Below, in pieces: positions 1 to 45,544 of a stretch of DNA of 64,000 nt. Under the pieces are notes generated by a model, which did not search any database, was not told where the DNA came from, and worked only from the letters and a program-made list of their open reading frames with translations. The stretch is from positions 201,125 to 265,124 of the forward strand of contig JAPTMU010000062.1 in the NCBI GenBank assembly GCA_028583405.1. The letters are read 5' to 3'. Source of the DNA: Pogonophryne albipinna. Its lineage: Eukaryota; Chordata; Actinopteri; Perciformes; Artedidraconidae. How positions within the stretch are numbered: position 1 is the first letter of the stretch; every line of letters starts with the position of its first letter. Made by a program: the position numbers and the translations under genes.

Positions 1-2
1 TT

Positions 3-59
3 GAGCTGGATTACCTGGGTGTTCCTGCAGAAGAGGAAGGAGCTCCGGGAGCGGAGTAG
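3..59 (+). CDS. possible C-terminal end of an unidentified upstream gene
   Basis: The first frame-clean stretch of the window reads 18 residues ending ELDYLGVPAEEEGAPGAE and then TAG at 57-59. Codons are G-rich in position 1, as in coding DNA, and a transposon begins 7 bases after the stop, as often happens in 3' untranslated regions. I do not recognise the protein, and no splice acceptor is visible inside the window. A second open frame through the same bases, ending VFLQKRKELRERSRVAVE, runs into the transposon, so the frame choice is only a preference. Confidence 0.3.
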   Translation, partial: ELDYLGVPAEEEGAPGAE

Positions 60-66
60 GGTTGCG

Positions 67-1058
67 GTCGAATAGTCCAAAAAATCAGCTCCTAAGTTCT
101 AACCCTATCGTCTATTCCTTGACCTCTGAGTGAAAGGTCACGGGTTAAGGGATAGTGGATAGGAAAATTCAAAAGGAACTTAGGAGAAGAGACTGCGGTA
201 CTTTAGAGAATCGACTGCACTTTCACTATCTAACGTGTTTCTGATGCGCCAGCGGACGTCCTGAATGTGCGTCTGCTGCTGTGGGGAAACATGGATGTTC
301 AATAAGAAGGAGGGACTACTGTAAACTCATCTAGAGACTCTGTGCTCTGATGCTGTTGCTTTAGGCTTTATGAACGTGGACAACAGAGAAACAGATTCTT
401 CAGGACCAAAGTTGGAATTGAAATAAAAAAGGAAAGTGAAACTTCTGCTCGTCACCCTCTCCCTCCGGTCCACATTAATTACAAATGATCCCAATACGTA
501 TGATTGATGAAAAGATCAATCAATACAGATGTATTTATTATAAACGTTAGTCCTTAACATCTATCACTGTGTATATCACCATTCAAACGTCTTTTTAAAA
601 GTTGAACAAACTCCACACAGCTCAGTAAAGACTGTGAGATGTTGACTTTATTTGATCATTTCAGTAAAAACTAACGTTCATATTTCTCTCTTTGATTATA
701 ATACTGATGAACGTTCAGAACAAAGCACTTTGGCAACTTCCCACATACGTTTTAAAAAGCTTAATAAGCACCGTAACTTTCATGATATCATTTCTCCGTC
801 ATAATCGGTTGTTTCCGTGAACGGCCGACTGTTGAGTGACGGCAAATGCTGCGGCTGCAATGCATTGTGGGGCAGCATTTTCTCCTCTCCTCTCGGTGAG
901 GGAGGTCCAGTGGTTCCTAAGCTAAAGGAGGCTATAAAGGAAGTTTGAAACCTCCTTTCCTTTCATTTAGAGAATTGGAACGGCACTTATCATGGCTGCC
1001 ACTGAGGGACTTCCGGGTCATTTCACGCCGTTAGGAAGCTAAGCTAAATGGACTATTC

Positions 1059-1061
<3 letters not shown>
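67..1061. mobile_element. non-autonomous DNA transposon with 13-bp terminal inverted repeats
   Basis: The ends are exact inverted copies: GTCGAATAGTCCA at 67-79 and TGGACTATTCGAC at 1049-1061. The interior has no reading frame of note and carries subterminal palindromic stretches. A target-site duplication is not obvious, because the right end abuts a (CA)n tract. A polyadenylation-like AATAAA at 422 lies inside. Part of the interior (around 910-950) resembles the reverse complement of the 72-bp satellite found in the kinase introns. Confidence 0.7.

Positions 1062-1107
<46 letters not shown>
1061..1107. repeat. (CA)n microsatellite
   Basis: About 23 CA dinucleotides directly follow the right end of the transposon. 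Confidence 0.95.
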
Positions 1108-1109
<2 letters not shown>

Positions 1110-2924
1110 AACCAAAGCAGGCTGGATTTGTTATATCACATTAAAAAGATAGCGTATTTTCCTTGTTCTCAACTTGAAAATACCACACACCATCAATATG
1201 TCTTTTGTGACTTCCTGTCAGCTCCAAGCCCATTGGTTCCTTCTGAAGACGTAGATCTTTAACAACAACTCACACATTTGGTTGCATTTGAAAAGTCAAA
1301 GCAGTCGGTGCAGTTTGAAACCAAAGACACAGCAACCCCTAGTCAAATATCCTCTGAAATCTGCATTGCAATACCTGATGCCAATGAGTCCAGAGAGAAC
1401 AGGAGAAAGGGGCTACAGCGCCACCTACTGGTGGAATGTTGCTGGAAAATGATTATAATACAAATTAAAAACAAAAATGAATACTTCCAACGCTTTTCGT
1501 GTTTAAGGATTTCATAAGTATTTTGACATTTTAGTAATTAACAAATGTTTTGCTTTGAAGTAATTTGTTTTAATTGATTGAAATTTGGTAAAAGAATGTT
1601 ATATTAAATGATGTCCTATTTACTGTGCTTAGTTTTTTTATTTAGATTTGCGCTTATTATATATCATTAAGGATTTGTTTTATTTGAGTTGTAATTCATT
1701 TTGATATCATGTGATTGTTTGTGGGGGCTTTTTAAGAATTCTGCCCATTTTTGTATTTTGCCATTTTCCTTAAATCCATAAGACTTTTGCCTGATTGAGT
1801 AAATAAAGCATCCTCCTAGTTTACAAGTATTCTGCTCCGTGTGATAATCAGCAAGACATTTAATTAGTTTAGTAAATAAAGAAAGATTCCTCTGTTCCAA
1901 ATATTGAGATTGAGTTGAAATCAGGAATTGTGTTTATTACATAAAAGTTAATTGATTTCATAGTTAAGGATTTTTCTCATTTATTAAGAATTGTTCTTCA
2001 TTTTGTGAAGAAATATTGAGTTTTTGTCTTTGATTAATTTAGCTGTAAAGAACGTTGATTTACGATCATGCATTTGTGTCTGTTAGTAAATGGCCGTTCC
2101 TAAATCATGATGCGTTTGCTTAATGTTGTATCACACATTGTTTACTGACCAAAAAAACAATAAAACTACTTTAATAATCCAGAAAGCTCTGTGGATATTT
2201 ATTCATGGTTTTCTTCTTGTTGGAATATTTTCTTTTAAACTTTATTTGAATTTGCCATATAATATATAATATCATATCTAATAGTTACTCTGCATGACCT
2301 GTTTGTTCAGAGAGGAGGCGGAGCTAATCTTTACCTCCCTCCCTACACACCTCTCATAATGGGAATAACATATTTAAAAAAGTAAATGTTTAAATGAAGA
2401 CGGAGACAGTTCATCCTGAAGAGACAGAAATGAAAAAGGTGTTTAGTTCACCGGCCATAAATAATGTCTATAAGAGGTTACTGTCCGACAAGTCATCTGC
2501 AACTTCTATCTTATTTAATTAGTCGTTAAAAGACAGTTAAAGACTCAATCTTGGGACTTTGTTGAACTGGATGGACATGTTTCAATATCTTCTGACATCT
2601 CAGACATAACCATTAATTGATGATAAGAAACCAGTTGGAGTGCTCTCAGTTCTCCAGACGCTGTTTACTCATTTGTTTTGTTCGATATCTGACTTTAAAT
2701 GGCATCAAACAGAAAATCCTCACGTGAAGCAGAATTAACTTCAACATTTACAATCAAACACTTTATAAACTCTCAGATTAAACTACTTGTTTCAGATCCA
2801 GTACAAACGATATCTTTTTGATCAGCGGCTTTTTATTTGTTTCTTTACAAAATAAGTTTAAATAATAATCCTTCCACTGGTGAAGCTTCCTGACGCTTCC
2901 TTCAAACGGTCCTCTCAGGATCCA
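1108..2924. other. AT-rich intergenic DNA, no gene seen
   Basis: This lies between the first transposon and the 3' end of lage3. Reading frames are short and non-coding in character, and I see no convincing exon on either strand. Confidence 0.6.
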
Positions 2925-2925
2925 G

Positions 2926-2969
<44 letters not shown>
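2925..2969. repeat. (GT)n microsatellite in the lage3 3' region
   Basis: On the lage3 strand the stop codon is followed by an (AC)n tract after only a few bases, so the 3' untranslated region starts as a microsatellite. Confidence 0.95.
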
Positions 2970-2971
<2 letters not shown>

Positions 2972-2982
2972 ACGTGTGTGTG

Positions 2983-6393
<3,411 letters not shown>

Positions 6394-6480
6394 CGTGTTT
6401 GTTTACAGAAAGTCGATAAAGCAGCACTTCCGGTTGGAGATTTAACTCACTTAGCGCTGCTGCCCCGGAGCGGCGGAGGG
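6394..6480 (-). promoter_or_regulatory. probable lage3 promoter
   Basis: On the minus strand an ETS-type CCGGAAGTG lies about 40 bases before the ATG, and the start itself has a YY1-like ATGGCGGC. The segment is locally CpG-rich, typical of a housekeeping promoter without TATA. The position is inferred from motifs only. Confidence 0.5.
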
Positions 6481-6539
6481 CGGTACTGCAGCCAGGAATA
6501 TTAATAATAAATATGATTATTATTATTATTATCATAACA

Positions 6540-7490
6540 GTAATGATAATTATAATAATAATAATATAATCTTAATATTTTTTAATGAATATAATATATG
6601 TTTAGTACAGTAAAACACATTTTATTTGACTTATTTAAATAAAAACAGCGATACCACGATAATAAATTGCCTTAAAAAATATATAACATTAGCAAAAAGT
6701 ACTTTTTGCATAACATAAAAAATAAGTGACATTTACATATGTCATAAGAGGTTTTTTTTAATACAGTTTAAACCCTATTAATAATAATTATTCATATCAA
6801 TATGATTTCGCTTGTTGTGAATTAATACAAGTGTTTTAATGGTCTCTGATTTTAATTTGACTATAACATAATAGCATATACTTTAATGTATTGTCTGCTT
6901 GCTTTTAACTACATGTGTGTACACTTTAAGCTGCAGCTATGAATTCTGAACAGACCTTCAAAATAAAACCTGCGGAGCGGCTTTTACTTTGTAGGAGTGC
7001 TGTCAGAATCAGCTGCGGAGCTCCGACTCTTCTGCTGCTGCTGCTGCGGATCATTCCTGCTTTAAAACAACCCGAGGACTCACCGGTATCTTCTTAACCA
7101 TGCAGGAGGCGAACAGTCAACCTCTTTAGATTCAAACACACAGGTGCAAACGGCTCGGAGCTCCTTCCTCGCGCAGATAAAGACTTCATATTCAGGATCA
7201 AATATCACTCTGAGCTTTAGTTGGGTAACTCACTTCATACCAGAAGTTCATTTTAATGTGTATTCTTTTATTTATAACACTTTATTACTATTAGCTTTAT
7301 TAATATTGTTTACCTCGTATATTTTACAAGATGTATTTGACACATTTGTTTTACTAAATCTGTCAGAGATAAATGTATTGCTATAAAAAAGTGTGTATTT
7401 CCCTTTGAGAAGTAGAAGTAGAAGAATATAAGGTGGCATGGAAATACTCAAAACAACTGTAACTGTGTATTTTCCTCTCTCCTCCTGTGT
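6540..7490. other. divergent intergenic region between lage3 and the kinase gene
   Basis: AT-rich DNA is followed by a GC-richer patch at about 6965-7150 that contains (CTG)n. This patch could hold the 5' untranslated exon or promoter of the kinase gene, but I cannot fix a start site. Confidence 0.4.
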
Positions 7491-7998
7491 AGTAGCCTAC
7501 TGCAGTCTCTGTGTACTTGTAGTACTGCAGTCTCTGTGTACTTGTAGTACTGCAGTGCCTGTGTACTTGTAGTAGTGCAGTATATATCTGTACTTGTAGT
7601 ACTGCAGTCTCTCTGTACTTGTAGTACTGCAGTATATCTCTGTACTTGTAGTACTGAAGTATCTCTGTGTACTTGTACATGGCGCAGTGTAAAGGCACTC
7701 TGAGGGACCTGCAGCTGTAACTCGTTGTGTATTTTCCTGTAGTACTGCAGTCTCTGTGTACTTGTAGTACTGCAGTCTCTGTGTACTTGTAGTACTTTAG
7801 TCCCTATGTACTTGTAGTACTGCAGTCCCTGTGTACTTGTAGTACTGCAGTCTCTGTGTACTTGTAGTACTGCAGTCCCTGTGTACTTGTAGTAGTGCAG
7901 TATATATATGTACTTGTAGTACTGCAGTCACTCTGTACTTGTAGTACTGCAGTATATCTCTGTACTTGTAGTACTGAAGTATCTCTGTGTACTTGTAC
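7490..7998. repeat. about 25-bp minisatellite just upstream of the kinase start
   Basis: The unit is close to TGTACTTGTAGTACTGCAGT and resembles the bases immediately before the start codon. One copy (7679) is joined to a copy of the first coding codons. Confidence 0.85.
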
Positions 7999-8202
7999 AT
8001 GGCGCAGTGTAAAGGCACTCTGAGGGACCTGCAGCTGATACTCTGTGTGTATGTTCCTCTCTTATCCTGTGTAGTACTGCCGTATCTTGTGTACTTGTAC
8101 ATGGCGCAGTGTAAAGGCACTCTGAGGGACCTGCAGCTGATACTCTGTGTGTATGTTCCTCTCTTATCCTGTGTAGTACTGCAGTATCTTGTGTACTTGT
8201 AC
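7987..8202 (+). repeat. 102-bp tandem duplication of the kinase start region
   Basis: ATG GCG CAG TGT AAA GGC begins at 7679, 7999, 8101 and 8203. The last three are exactly 102 bases apart, in the same frame with no stop between them. Each duplicate ends after LRDLQL and then runs through a hydrophobic stretch before the next ATG. Confidence 0.95.
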
Positions 8203-34981
<26,779 letters not shown>

Positions 34982-35214
34982 AAAAACATTCAAATATATT
35001 TATTTATTTATTGTATAGTATAAGCCGTAAGAAATAGCTTTGTATTTCAAGCATTTTAGTTATTACAGGACAAAGAATAACACATAATAATTTATGGGAG
35101 AATAAATTAGATGTTTGGAATAATCCTATTTAATGATAAATAAATGATGGTATTTTAAATAAAGTCATAATATAAAGACAATAAAAACATGTGAATGCAC
35201 AAGGACACATTCAC

Positions 35215-35935
35215 ACCATGAGGTTTTCATTTTGAAATACAAACCTAATCCTGAGCTTTCTGTTACGTTACAATTACTGGCTAGGCCTTTTATTTTGAAA
35301 TACATGCTTCCTTTAAGGATACAGTTACATTATGAGGCTTTTATTTTGAAATACATGCTTCCTTTAAGGATACAGTTACATTATGAGGCTTTTATTTTGA
35401 AATACATGCTTCCTTTAAGAATACAGTTACATTATGAGGCTTTTATTTTGAAATACATGCTTCCTTTAAGAATACAGTTACATTATGAGGCTTTTATTTT
35501 GAAATACATGCTTCCTTTAAGGATACAGTTACATTATGAGGCTTTTATTTTGAAATACATGCTTCCTTTAAGAATACAGTTACATTATGAGGCTTTTATT
35601 TTGAAATACATGCTTCCTTTAAGAATACAGTTACATTATGAGGCTTTTATTTTTGAAATACATGCTTCCTTTAAGGATATAGTTACACAATGATGCTTTT
35701 ATTTTGAAAAACAAGCTTCCTTTAAGGATACAGTTACATTATGAGGCTTTTATTTTTGAAATACATGCTTCCTTTAAGGATACAGTTACACGATGAGGCT
35801 TTTATTTTGAAAAACAAGCTTCCTTTAAGGATACAGTCACACAATGAGGCTTTTATTTTGAAATGCATGCTTCCTTTAAGGATATAGTTACACAATGAGG
35901 CTTTTATTTTGAAAAACAAGCCAAGTCCTGAGCAT
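35215..35935. repeat. 51-bp minisatellite downstream of the kinase stop, about 14 copies
   Basis: The unit is AAGGATACAGTTACATTATG, then AGGCTTTTATTTTGAAATAC, ATGCTTCCTTT; 51 bases is 17 codons, which leaves a 153-codon frame open by chance. It may lie in the 3' untranslated region or just beyond it. Confidence 0.95.
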
Positions 35936-37395
35936 CTGAATGCATTGAGAAAAAGGTGTATGATCGAAAGCCATTTAAAAATCTGTTATATTAAAAAGGA
36001 TTATTTTGAGACATTTTTAATAAACTTTCTAAATGTATTTTCCTGTAAATATTTGTTTCAATGTTTGACTTTTCTTAATCTTCAGTATGGAGGTCATTAT
36101 TTTATTTAAAAATAGATGTATTTTATTGAGAAACAACGTGATTTTTGTACAAACAATAAAAGGCCTTGGTTGTGTTTTCACGTGAGTTTCTGAAGTGTGT
36201 CCTTGAGGATTTTATTCCACTGTGTTCAGTTTTAAATCAGGTAATAATTTAAAAGAATAAAACAACTGTTGGTGACTGACGAGTCTGATGAGACTTATAC
36301 CAATGGAATGTGTGGAATCTCAGCTTTCATGTGATATGTCGTTTGTGCAGATAACAAAGACGTAGAAAAGATCGATTTAGCCAGTTATGGGCTAACGTAG
36401 CCGTTAGCCCGTTTTGCTAAGTGCTGATTTAGACTCTTGGTGTTGGACTTCTGTTCCGTGTAGGTGAAATGGTTAATATCGTCTGTTAGCTGAGTGTCTT
36501 CCCGTTAAGTGGGTATGCATCATTAATAGCTTGTTAAATGTTAAGAAGCCTTGAGACGCTGTTTCTAGCAAGATGTTGCGTCTGCCCCTAGGTCTGCCCC
36601 CGGGAGTCTCACAGTAATAAGAGCGCTGTTAGGAGAGATGACGAGTGGCATTCACACTGGCCAATCAGAGGGGTACTCAAACCGGATAGGTCACACGGGA
36701 ATAGGGTTCCCAACCAACCACAATTGTTTAAACTAAGGAAGTAGCGGAATTCATATACCGATAGCAGCACCGTTTGTCACGCGGCTTAACGGCATACCGA
36801 TATCGTCCAATCGGGTTCCGATACTGACTTAGTACCGGTTCTCGATACCCATCGCTACTGACGACCATTATCATTTCATTAATGCATTTGACCCGTCAAA
36901 CCGAAATGACTCTGTTTCTAGTTTTCCTTTCTGGTTTTGTAGGTTTTAAAGTGAACGTGACTGAAATGACTGTATTTTAATTTGAAATGGGTAATCTAAT
37001 AAACAAAAAAACTATTTCTAAGAATTTACATTTTTCTTATAATTTAGAATTTTCTAAGAAGTGTACATTTAAAAAAGTTTATCTCATTATTTAAAACATT
37101 TTTTTGGACTTTTCTCAACATTTTGGGATTTTTCATATAATTTAGATTTTCTTTTAATAATTTTCAACTTTTCTAATCATTTTTGACTTTTCTCAGATTT
37201 TGTATTTTTACCTCAGAATTTTCACTTTGTCTCAAAACTCAAAATAAATACTTTTAATCCGATCTCCATTTTTTCGTGTGACCCTAATAATCTTTCGTAA
37301 ATCTCATATGAATATTTTGGTGAAAATATATTTAGCATTTTTTTTGTTGCAAGGTCTCCTCTAATTTTCATTGGTTAACATCCAATAAACAAAAG

Positions 37396-37428
<33 letters not shown>

Positions 37429-37600
37429 CATCCAGTGTAGAAATACATACAATTGCATTGATTTTTTATGCATTTGTATTATTTATACCATAGTATAACG
37501 GATGCCGTTATAAAAATAAATCAAGATCAGAGAATTAGGAGAGGAGAAAAAGGTTCATAACTGTGAGATAAAAAGGTACAAGATATTTTCTAATGCTGCT
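35936..37600. other. intergenic DNA, no gene seen
   Basis: AT-rich DNA with an AACAATAAAAGG polyadenylation-like site near 36155, decayed transposon remnants (CTAACGTAGCCGTTAGCC near 36393) and a (TA)n tract at 37395-37424. Confidence 0.55.
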
Positions 37601-37604
37601 AAAT

Positions 37605-37615
37605 TGTGTGTGTGT

Positions 37616-37699
<84 letters not shown>
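37605..37699. repeat. (GT)n microsatellite
   Basis: Left half of a GT tract split by the element that follows. Confidence 0.95.
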
Positions 37700-39160
<1,461 letters not shown>

Positions 39161-39162
39161 TT

Positions 39163-39478
39163 GTGATTATTGTGTATTTTTTTGCATGTATTAAATTCTT
39201 CCGACATTTCAACTGGAAGCACCATATCAATGATGTACAAACTAAACTGTCAAAAACAATAGATATTTTGTATCATACTAAGAACAAATACTCAGAACTC
39301 TTCATAACAGTCTATTTCTCCAAAATATGGAGAAACACGTACTCAACAAATCTACAAAAAATAATAACATCCCAAAGAAAAGTATTACGAACAGTCTGTG
39401 GTAAATATGAACACACAACTCTCGTATTTAAAAAGCTCAATCTATTAAAATGTGTGGATATAGAAAAGTACTGATAAT
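39163..39478 (+). pseudogene. fragment of a non-LTR retrotransposon reverse transcriptase (C-terminal part)
   Basis: The frame contains FNWKHHINDVQTKLSKTIDI, WRNTYSTNLQKIITSQRKVL and FKKLNLLKCVDI. These are the usual landmarks after the catalytic domain of L2/jockey-like elements (NWK-HI, GNTY-T-L, L-KLNLL). The middle part between ITVYFSKI and WRNTY appears deleted. No other domain remains. Confidence 0.75.
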
Positions 39479-39510
39479 GCACAACATTTTCCATAACAAA
39501 ATGCCTAATA

Positions 39511-39513
<3 letters not shown>

Positions 39514-39578
<65 letters not shown>
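39514..39578. repeat. (TG)n microsatellite
   Basis: It borders R1 copy 3 on its left. Confidence 0.95.
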
Positions 39579-40800
<1,222 letters not shown>

Positions 40801-40802
40801 TC

Positions 40803-40837
40803 TGATTGGTCGGCATCGTGCGGACAGGATATAAATA
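40803..40837 (+). promoter_or_regulatory. stc1 core promoter: inverted CCAAT and TATA box
   Basis: TATAAATA lies at 40830-40837, with GATTGG (inverted CCAAT) about 20 bases before it. The start codon is 111 bases downstream, so transcription probably begins near 40860. Confidence 0.7.
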
Positions 40838-40947
40838 CCATGTGGACGGAGAGCAGGAACACACACTCAGGAGCAGTATTTCAAATAATAAAGAAAACCT
40901 CAGATCCAGGACGTCCTTCCTCTTCCTCCTCCTCTTCCTCCAGAGAC

Positions 40948-41059
40948 ATGTGTTCCACTCCGCTGGCCTTCCTGCTGGTTCTCAGCACGGCCTCCTGCTT
41001 CGAGCTGCTGCCCGAAGAAGCTGCTCCTCGTCGGGCACGATTCTCCTCCAACACCCCCA
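40948..41059 (+). CDS. stc1: stc1 exon 1
   Basis: Signal peptide, propeptide and cleavage site PRRARFSSN. Donor GTGAGT at 41060, phase 1. The hAT-like element begins 23 bases later. Confidence 0.96.
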
Positions 41060-44000
41060 GTGAGTCCTGGTTCTCCTGCTCCCAGAGGGAAGTAGTGGAG
41101 TACAAATACTTTGTTACTGTACTTAAGTACATGTTTCTGGTATCAGTACTTTACTCCACTACTTATTTTTCTGACGACTTTTTACTTTGACTTCTTACAT
41201 TTTGAACACAAATACCTGTACTTTCTACTTCTTACATGTTGAACTCAAATACCTGTACTTTCTACTTCTTACACTTTGAACTCAAATACCTGTACTTTCT
41301 ACTTCTTACATGTTGAACTCAAATACCTGTACTTTCTACTTCTTACATGTTGAACTCAAATACCTGTACTTTCTACTTCTTACACTTTGAACTCAAATAC
41401 CTGTACTTTCTACTTCTTACATGTTGAACACAAATACCTGTACTTTCTACTTCTTACATGTTGAACTCAAATACCTGTACTTTCTACTTCTTACACTTTG
41501 AACTCAAATACCTGTACTTTCTACTTCTTACATGTTGAACTCAAATACCTGTACTTTCTACTTCTTACATGTTGAACCCAAATACCTGTACTTTCTACTT
41601 CTTACATGTTGAACACAAATACCTGTACTTTCTACTTCTTACATGTTGAACACAAATACCTGTACTTTCTACTTCTTACATGTTGAACACAAATACCTGT
41701 ACTTTCTACTTCTTACATGTTGAACTCAAATACCTGTACTTTCTACTTCTTACATGTTGAACACAAATACCTGTACTTTCTACTTCTTACATGTTGAACT
41801 CAAATACCTGTACTTTCTACTTCTTACATGTTGAACACAAATACCTGTACTTTCTACTTCTTACATGTTGAACCCAAATACCTGTACTTTCTACTTCTTA
41901 CATATTGAACCCAAATACCTGTACTTTCTACTTCTTATATGTTGAACTCAAATACCTGTACTTTCTACTTCTTACATGTTGAACACAAATACCTGTACTT
42001 TCTACTTCTTACATGTTGAACTCAAATACCTGTACTTTCTACTTCTTACATGTTGAACCCAAATACCTGTACTTTCTACTTCTTACATGTTGAACTCAAA
42101 TACCTGTACTTTCTACTTCTTACATGTTGAACCCAAATACCTGTACTTTCTACTTCTTACATGTTGAACTCAAATACCTGTACTTTCTACTTCTTACATG
42201 TTGAACACAAATACCTGTACTTTCTACTTCTTACATGTTGAACTCAAATACCTGTACTTTCTACTTCTTACATGTTGAACACAAATACCTGTACTTTCTA
42301 CTTCTTACATGTTGAACTCAAATACCTGTACTTTCTACTTCTTACAGGTTGAACTCAAATACCTGTACTTTCTACTTCTCACATGTTGAACCCAAATACC
42401 TGTACTTTCTACTTCTTACAGGTTGAACCCAAATACCTGTACTTTCTACTTCTCACATGTTGAACCCAAATACCTGTACTTTCTACTTCTTACATGTTGA
42501 ACACAAATACCTGTACTTTCTACTTCTCACATGTTGAACCCAAATACCTGTACTTTCTACTTCTTACATGTTGAACCCAAATACCTGTACTTTCTACTTC
42601 TCACATGTTGAACCCAAATACCTGTACTTTCTACTTCTTACATGTTGAACACAAATACCTGTACTTTCTACTTCTCACATGTTGAACCCAAATACCTGTA
42701 CTTTCTACTTCTTACATGTTGAACTCAAATACCTGTACTTTCTACTTCTCACATGTTGAACCCAAAATACCTGTACTTTCTACTTCTTACATGTTGAACT
42801 AAAATACCTGTACTTTCTACTTCTTACATGTTGAACCCAAATACCTGTACTTTCTACTTCTTACATGTTGAACTCAAATACCTGTACTTTCTACTTCTCA
42901 CATGTTGAACCCAAATACCTGTACTTTCTACTTCTTACATGTTGAACCAAATACCTGTACTTTCTACTTCTTACATGTTGAACCTAAAATACCTGTACTT
43001 TCTACTTCTTACATGTTGAACCTCAAATACCTGTACTTTCTACTTCTTACATGTTGAACTAAAATACCTGTACTTTCTACTTCTTACATGTTGAACTCAA
43101 ATACCTGTACTTTCTACTTCTTACATGTTGAACTAAAATACCTGTACTTTCTACTTCTTACATGTTGAACCCAAATACCTGTACTTTCTACTTCTTACAT
43201 GTTGAACTCAAATACCTGTACTTTCTACTTCTTACACTTTGAACCCAAATACCTGTACTTTCTACTTCTCACATGTTGAACTCAAATACCTGTACTTTCT
43301 ACTTCTTACATGTTGAACCCAAATACCTGTAGTACTTTCTACTTCTCACATGTTGAACCCAAATACCTGTACTTTCTACTTCTTACACTTTGAACCCAAA
43401 TACCTGTACTTTCTACTTCTTACATGTTGAACCCAAATACCTGTACTTTCTACTTCTTACACTGTTGAACCCAAATACCTGTACTTTCTACTTCTTACAT
43501 GTTGAACCCAAATACCTGTACTTTCTACTTCTTACATGTTGAACCCAAATACCTGTACTTTCTACTTCTTACATGTTGAACACAAATACCTGTACTTTCT
43601 ACTTCTTACATGTTGAACACAAATACCTGTACTTTCTACTTCTTACATGTTGAACACAAATACCTGTACTTTCTACTTCTTACATGTTGAACTCAAATAC
43701 CTGTACTTTCTACTTCTTACATGTTGAACCCAAATACCTGTACTTTCTACTTCTTACATGTTGAACACAAATACCTGTGCTTTCTACTTCTTACATGTTG
43801 AACCCAAATACCTGTACTTTCTACTTCTTACATGTTGAACTACAAATACCTGTACTTTCTACTTCTTACATGTTGAACTCAAATACCTGTACTTTCTACT
43901 TCTTACATGTTGAACACAAATACCTGTACTTTCTACTTCTTACATGTTGAACACAAATACCTGTACTTTCTACTTCTTACATGTTGAACACAAATACCTG

Positions 44001-45364
44001 TACTTTCTACTTCTTACATGTTGAACCCAAATACCTGTACTTTCTACTTCTTACATGTTGAACCCAAATACCTGTACTTTCTACTTCTTACATGTTGAAC
44101 CCAAATACCTGTACTCTCTACTTCTTACATGTTGAACACAAATACCTGTACTTTCTACTTCTCACATGTTGAACCCAAATACCTGAACTTTCTACTTCTC
44201 TCATTTTCCAAACAGCTGGTTCCTTTAGTCTGAATGTGTGTTTGGTGGCGTGATCATTATTCTTTAGAGTCATTGCGTGCCTATTGATTTGAACACGATC
44301 CGTGTATCCATCATTTCCTGGTCTTCTCTAAAGAAGAGGGACCAATGGAAACGTTGTCATGTTGTCGTTGTTCAGCATGGAAACATTCATTAGCTAACAA
44401 TGACATTATTGTTCTATTAATATAAAGGGAGGTCAGGTACTCTTTAAAGCAGCTGCTAGTTATGGGTACTTTTTACTGAAGTACATTTCAAAGCCTCTTT
44501 ACTTTGACTTGAGGAAAGAAGTTTAGTCAGTACTTCTACTTTCACCAGAGTATTTTTAAACACGAGTATCTGTACTTCTACTTTTACGACGAAGCTGCTC
44601 CTCGTCTCCAGTCAGTCCTGGTTCTCCTCCTTTAATGTGGATTTATTATGTGTTAACATATTGTCACTGACGCCTCTCGATACTCCCTGCATTCATTTTG
44701 ATAGCTCGGTGAAGTCAACTCGTTTGTTGGTCTGTTTGTGTGTAAAACGTTAACTGTTGTTCATAGCTGTGTTTGGTTACAGCCTACTTAGTTTCTTATC
44801 CCTCTTAAGAAGTTGTTTATTAGGCATTCATTTTGTGTATTTAATAGTTAACTCGTAGTTAAGAGTCTCCCTTGGTTTCTCGTCGGTGCCTTTCTGGCCC
44901 TTTGTCTTGTGTCGCTGCTTGTTGCCATTTATTTTGAGCTCTCTCAATAAATAACTTTGAATTTACCATCACCAACTGGTTCTTTGTAACCTTCCCAGTT
45001 CCCCGAGCCGGGACGTTTACTTTTGATACTTTAAAGAACATTTTGCTTTATCATCGTCACACAAAAGCTGCAACGATTAATCCATCGAGGGGAAAAGTCA
45101 TCGCTGAATATTGTGTAATCTTTTACTATTTCTGCATTTTCTGATATGCAAAAAATACATTTAGTTTATTTTGGTTTTGCATCATATTAAACTGGCTAGG
45201 CTTATCTCTCTGTCTGTGCAGCTGATGTGGCCCGATGTCTGAACGGAGCTGTGACGGTGGGATGTGGATTCTTCTCCTGCCTCGAAAACTCAACCTGCGA
45301 CACCGACGGGATGCACGAGATCTGTGAACTGTTCCTCCAATCAGCTTCCTCCTTCAACACCGAG

Positions 45365-45449
<85 letters not shown>

Positions 45450-45482
45450 TGCATGCCTGTCTACCTGCTGCCTGTCTCACCT

Positions 45483-45544
<62 letters not shown>

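Noticed and set aside
35232..35693. 153-codon frame ILKYMLPLRIQLHYEAF repeated
   Set aside because: It arises from the 51-bp satellite, a multiple of three, downstream of the kinase stop.
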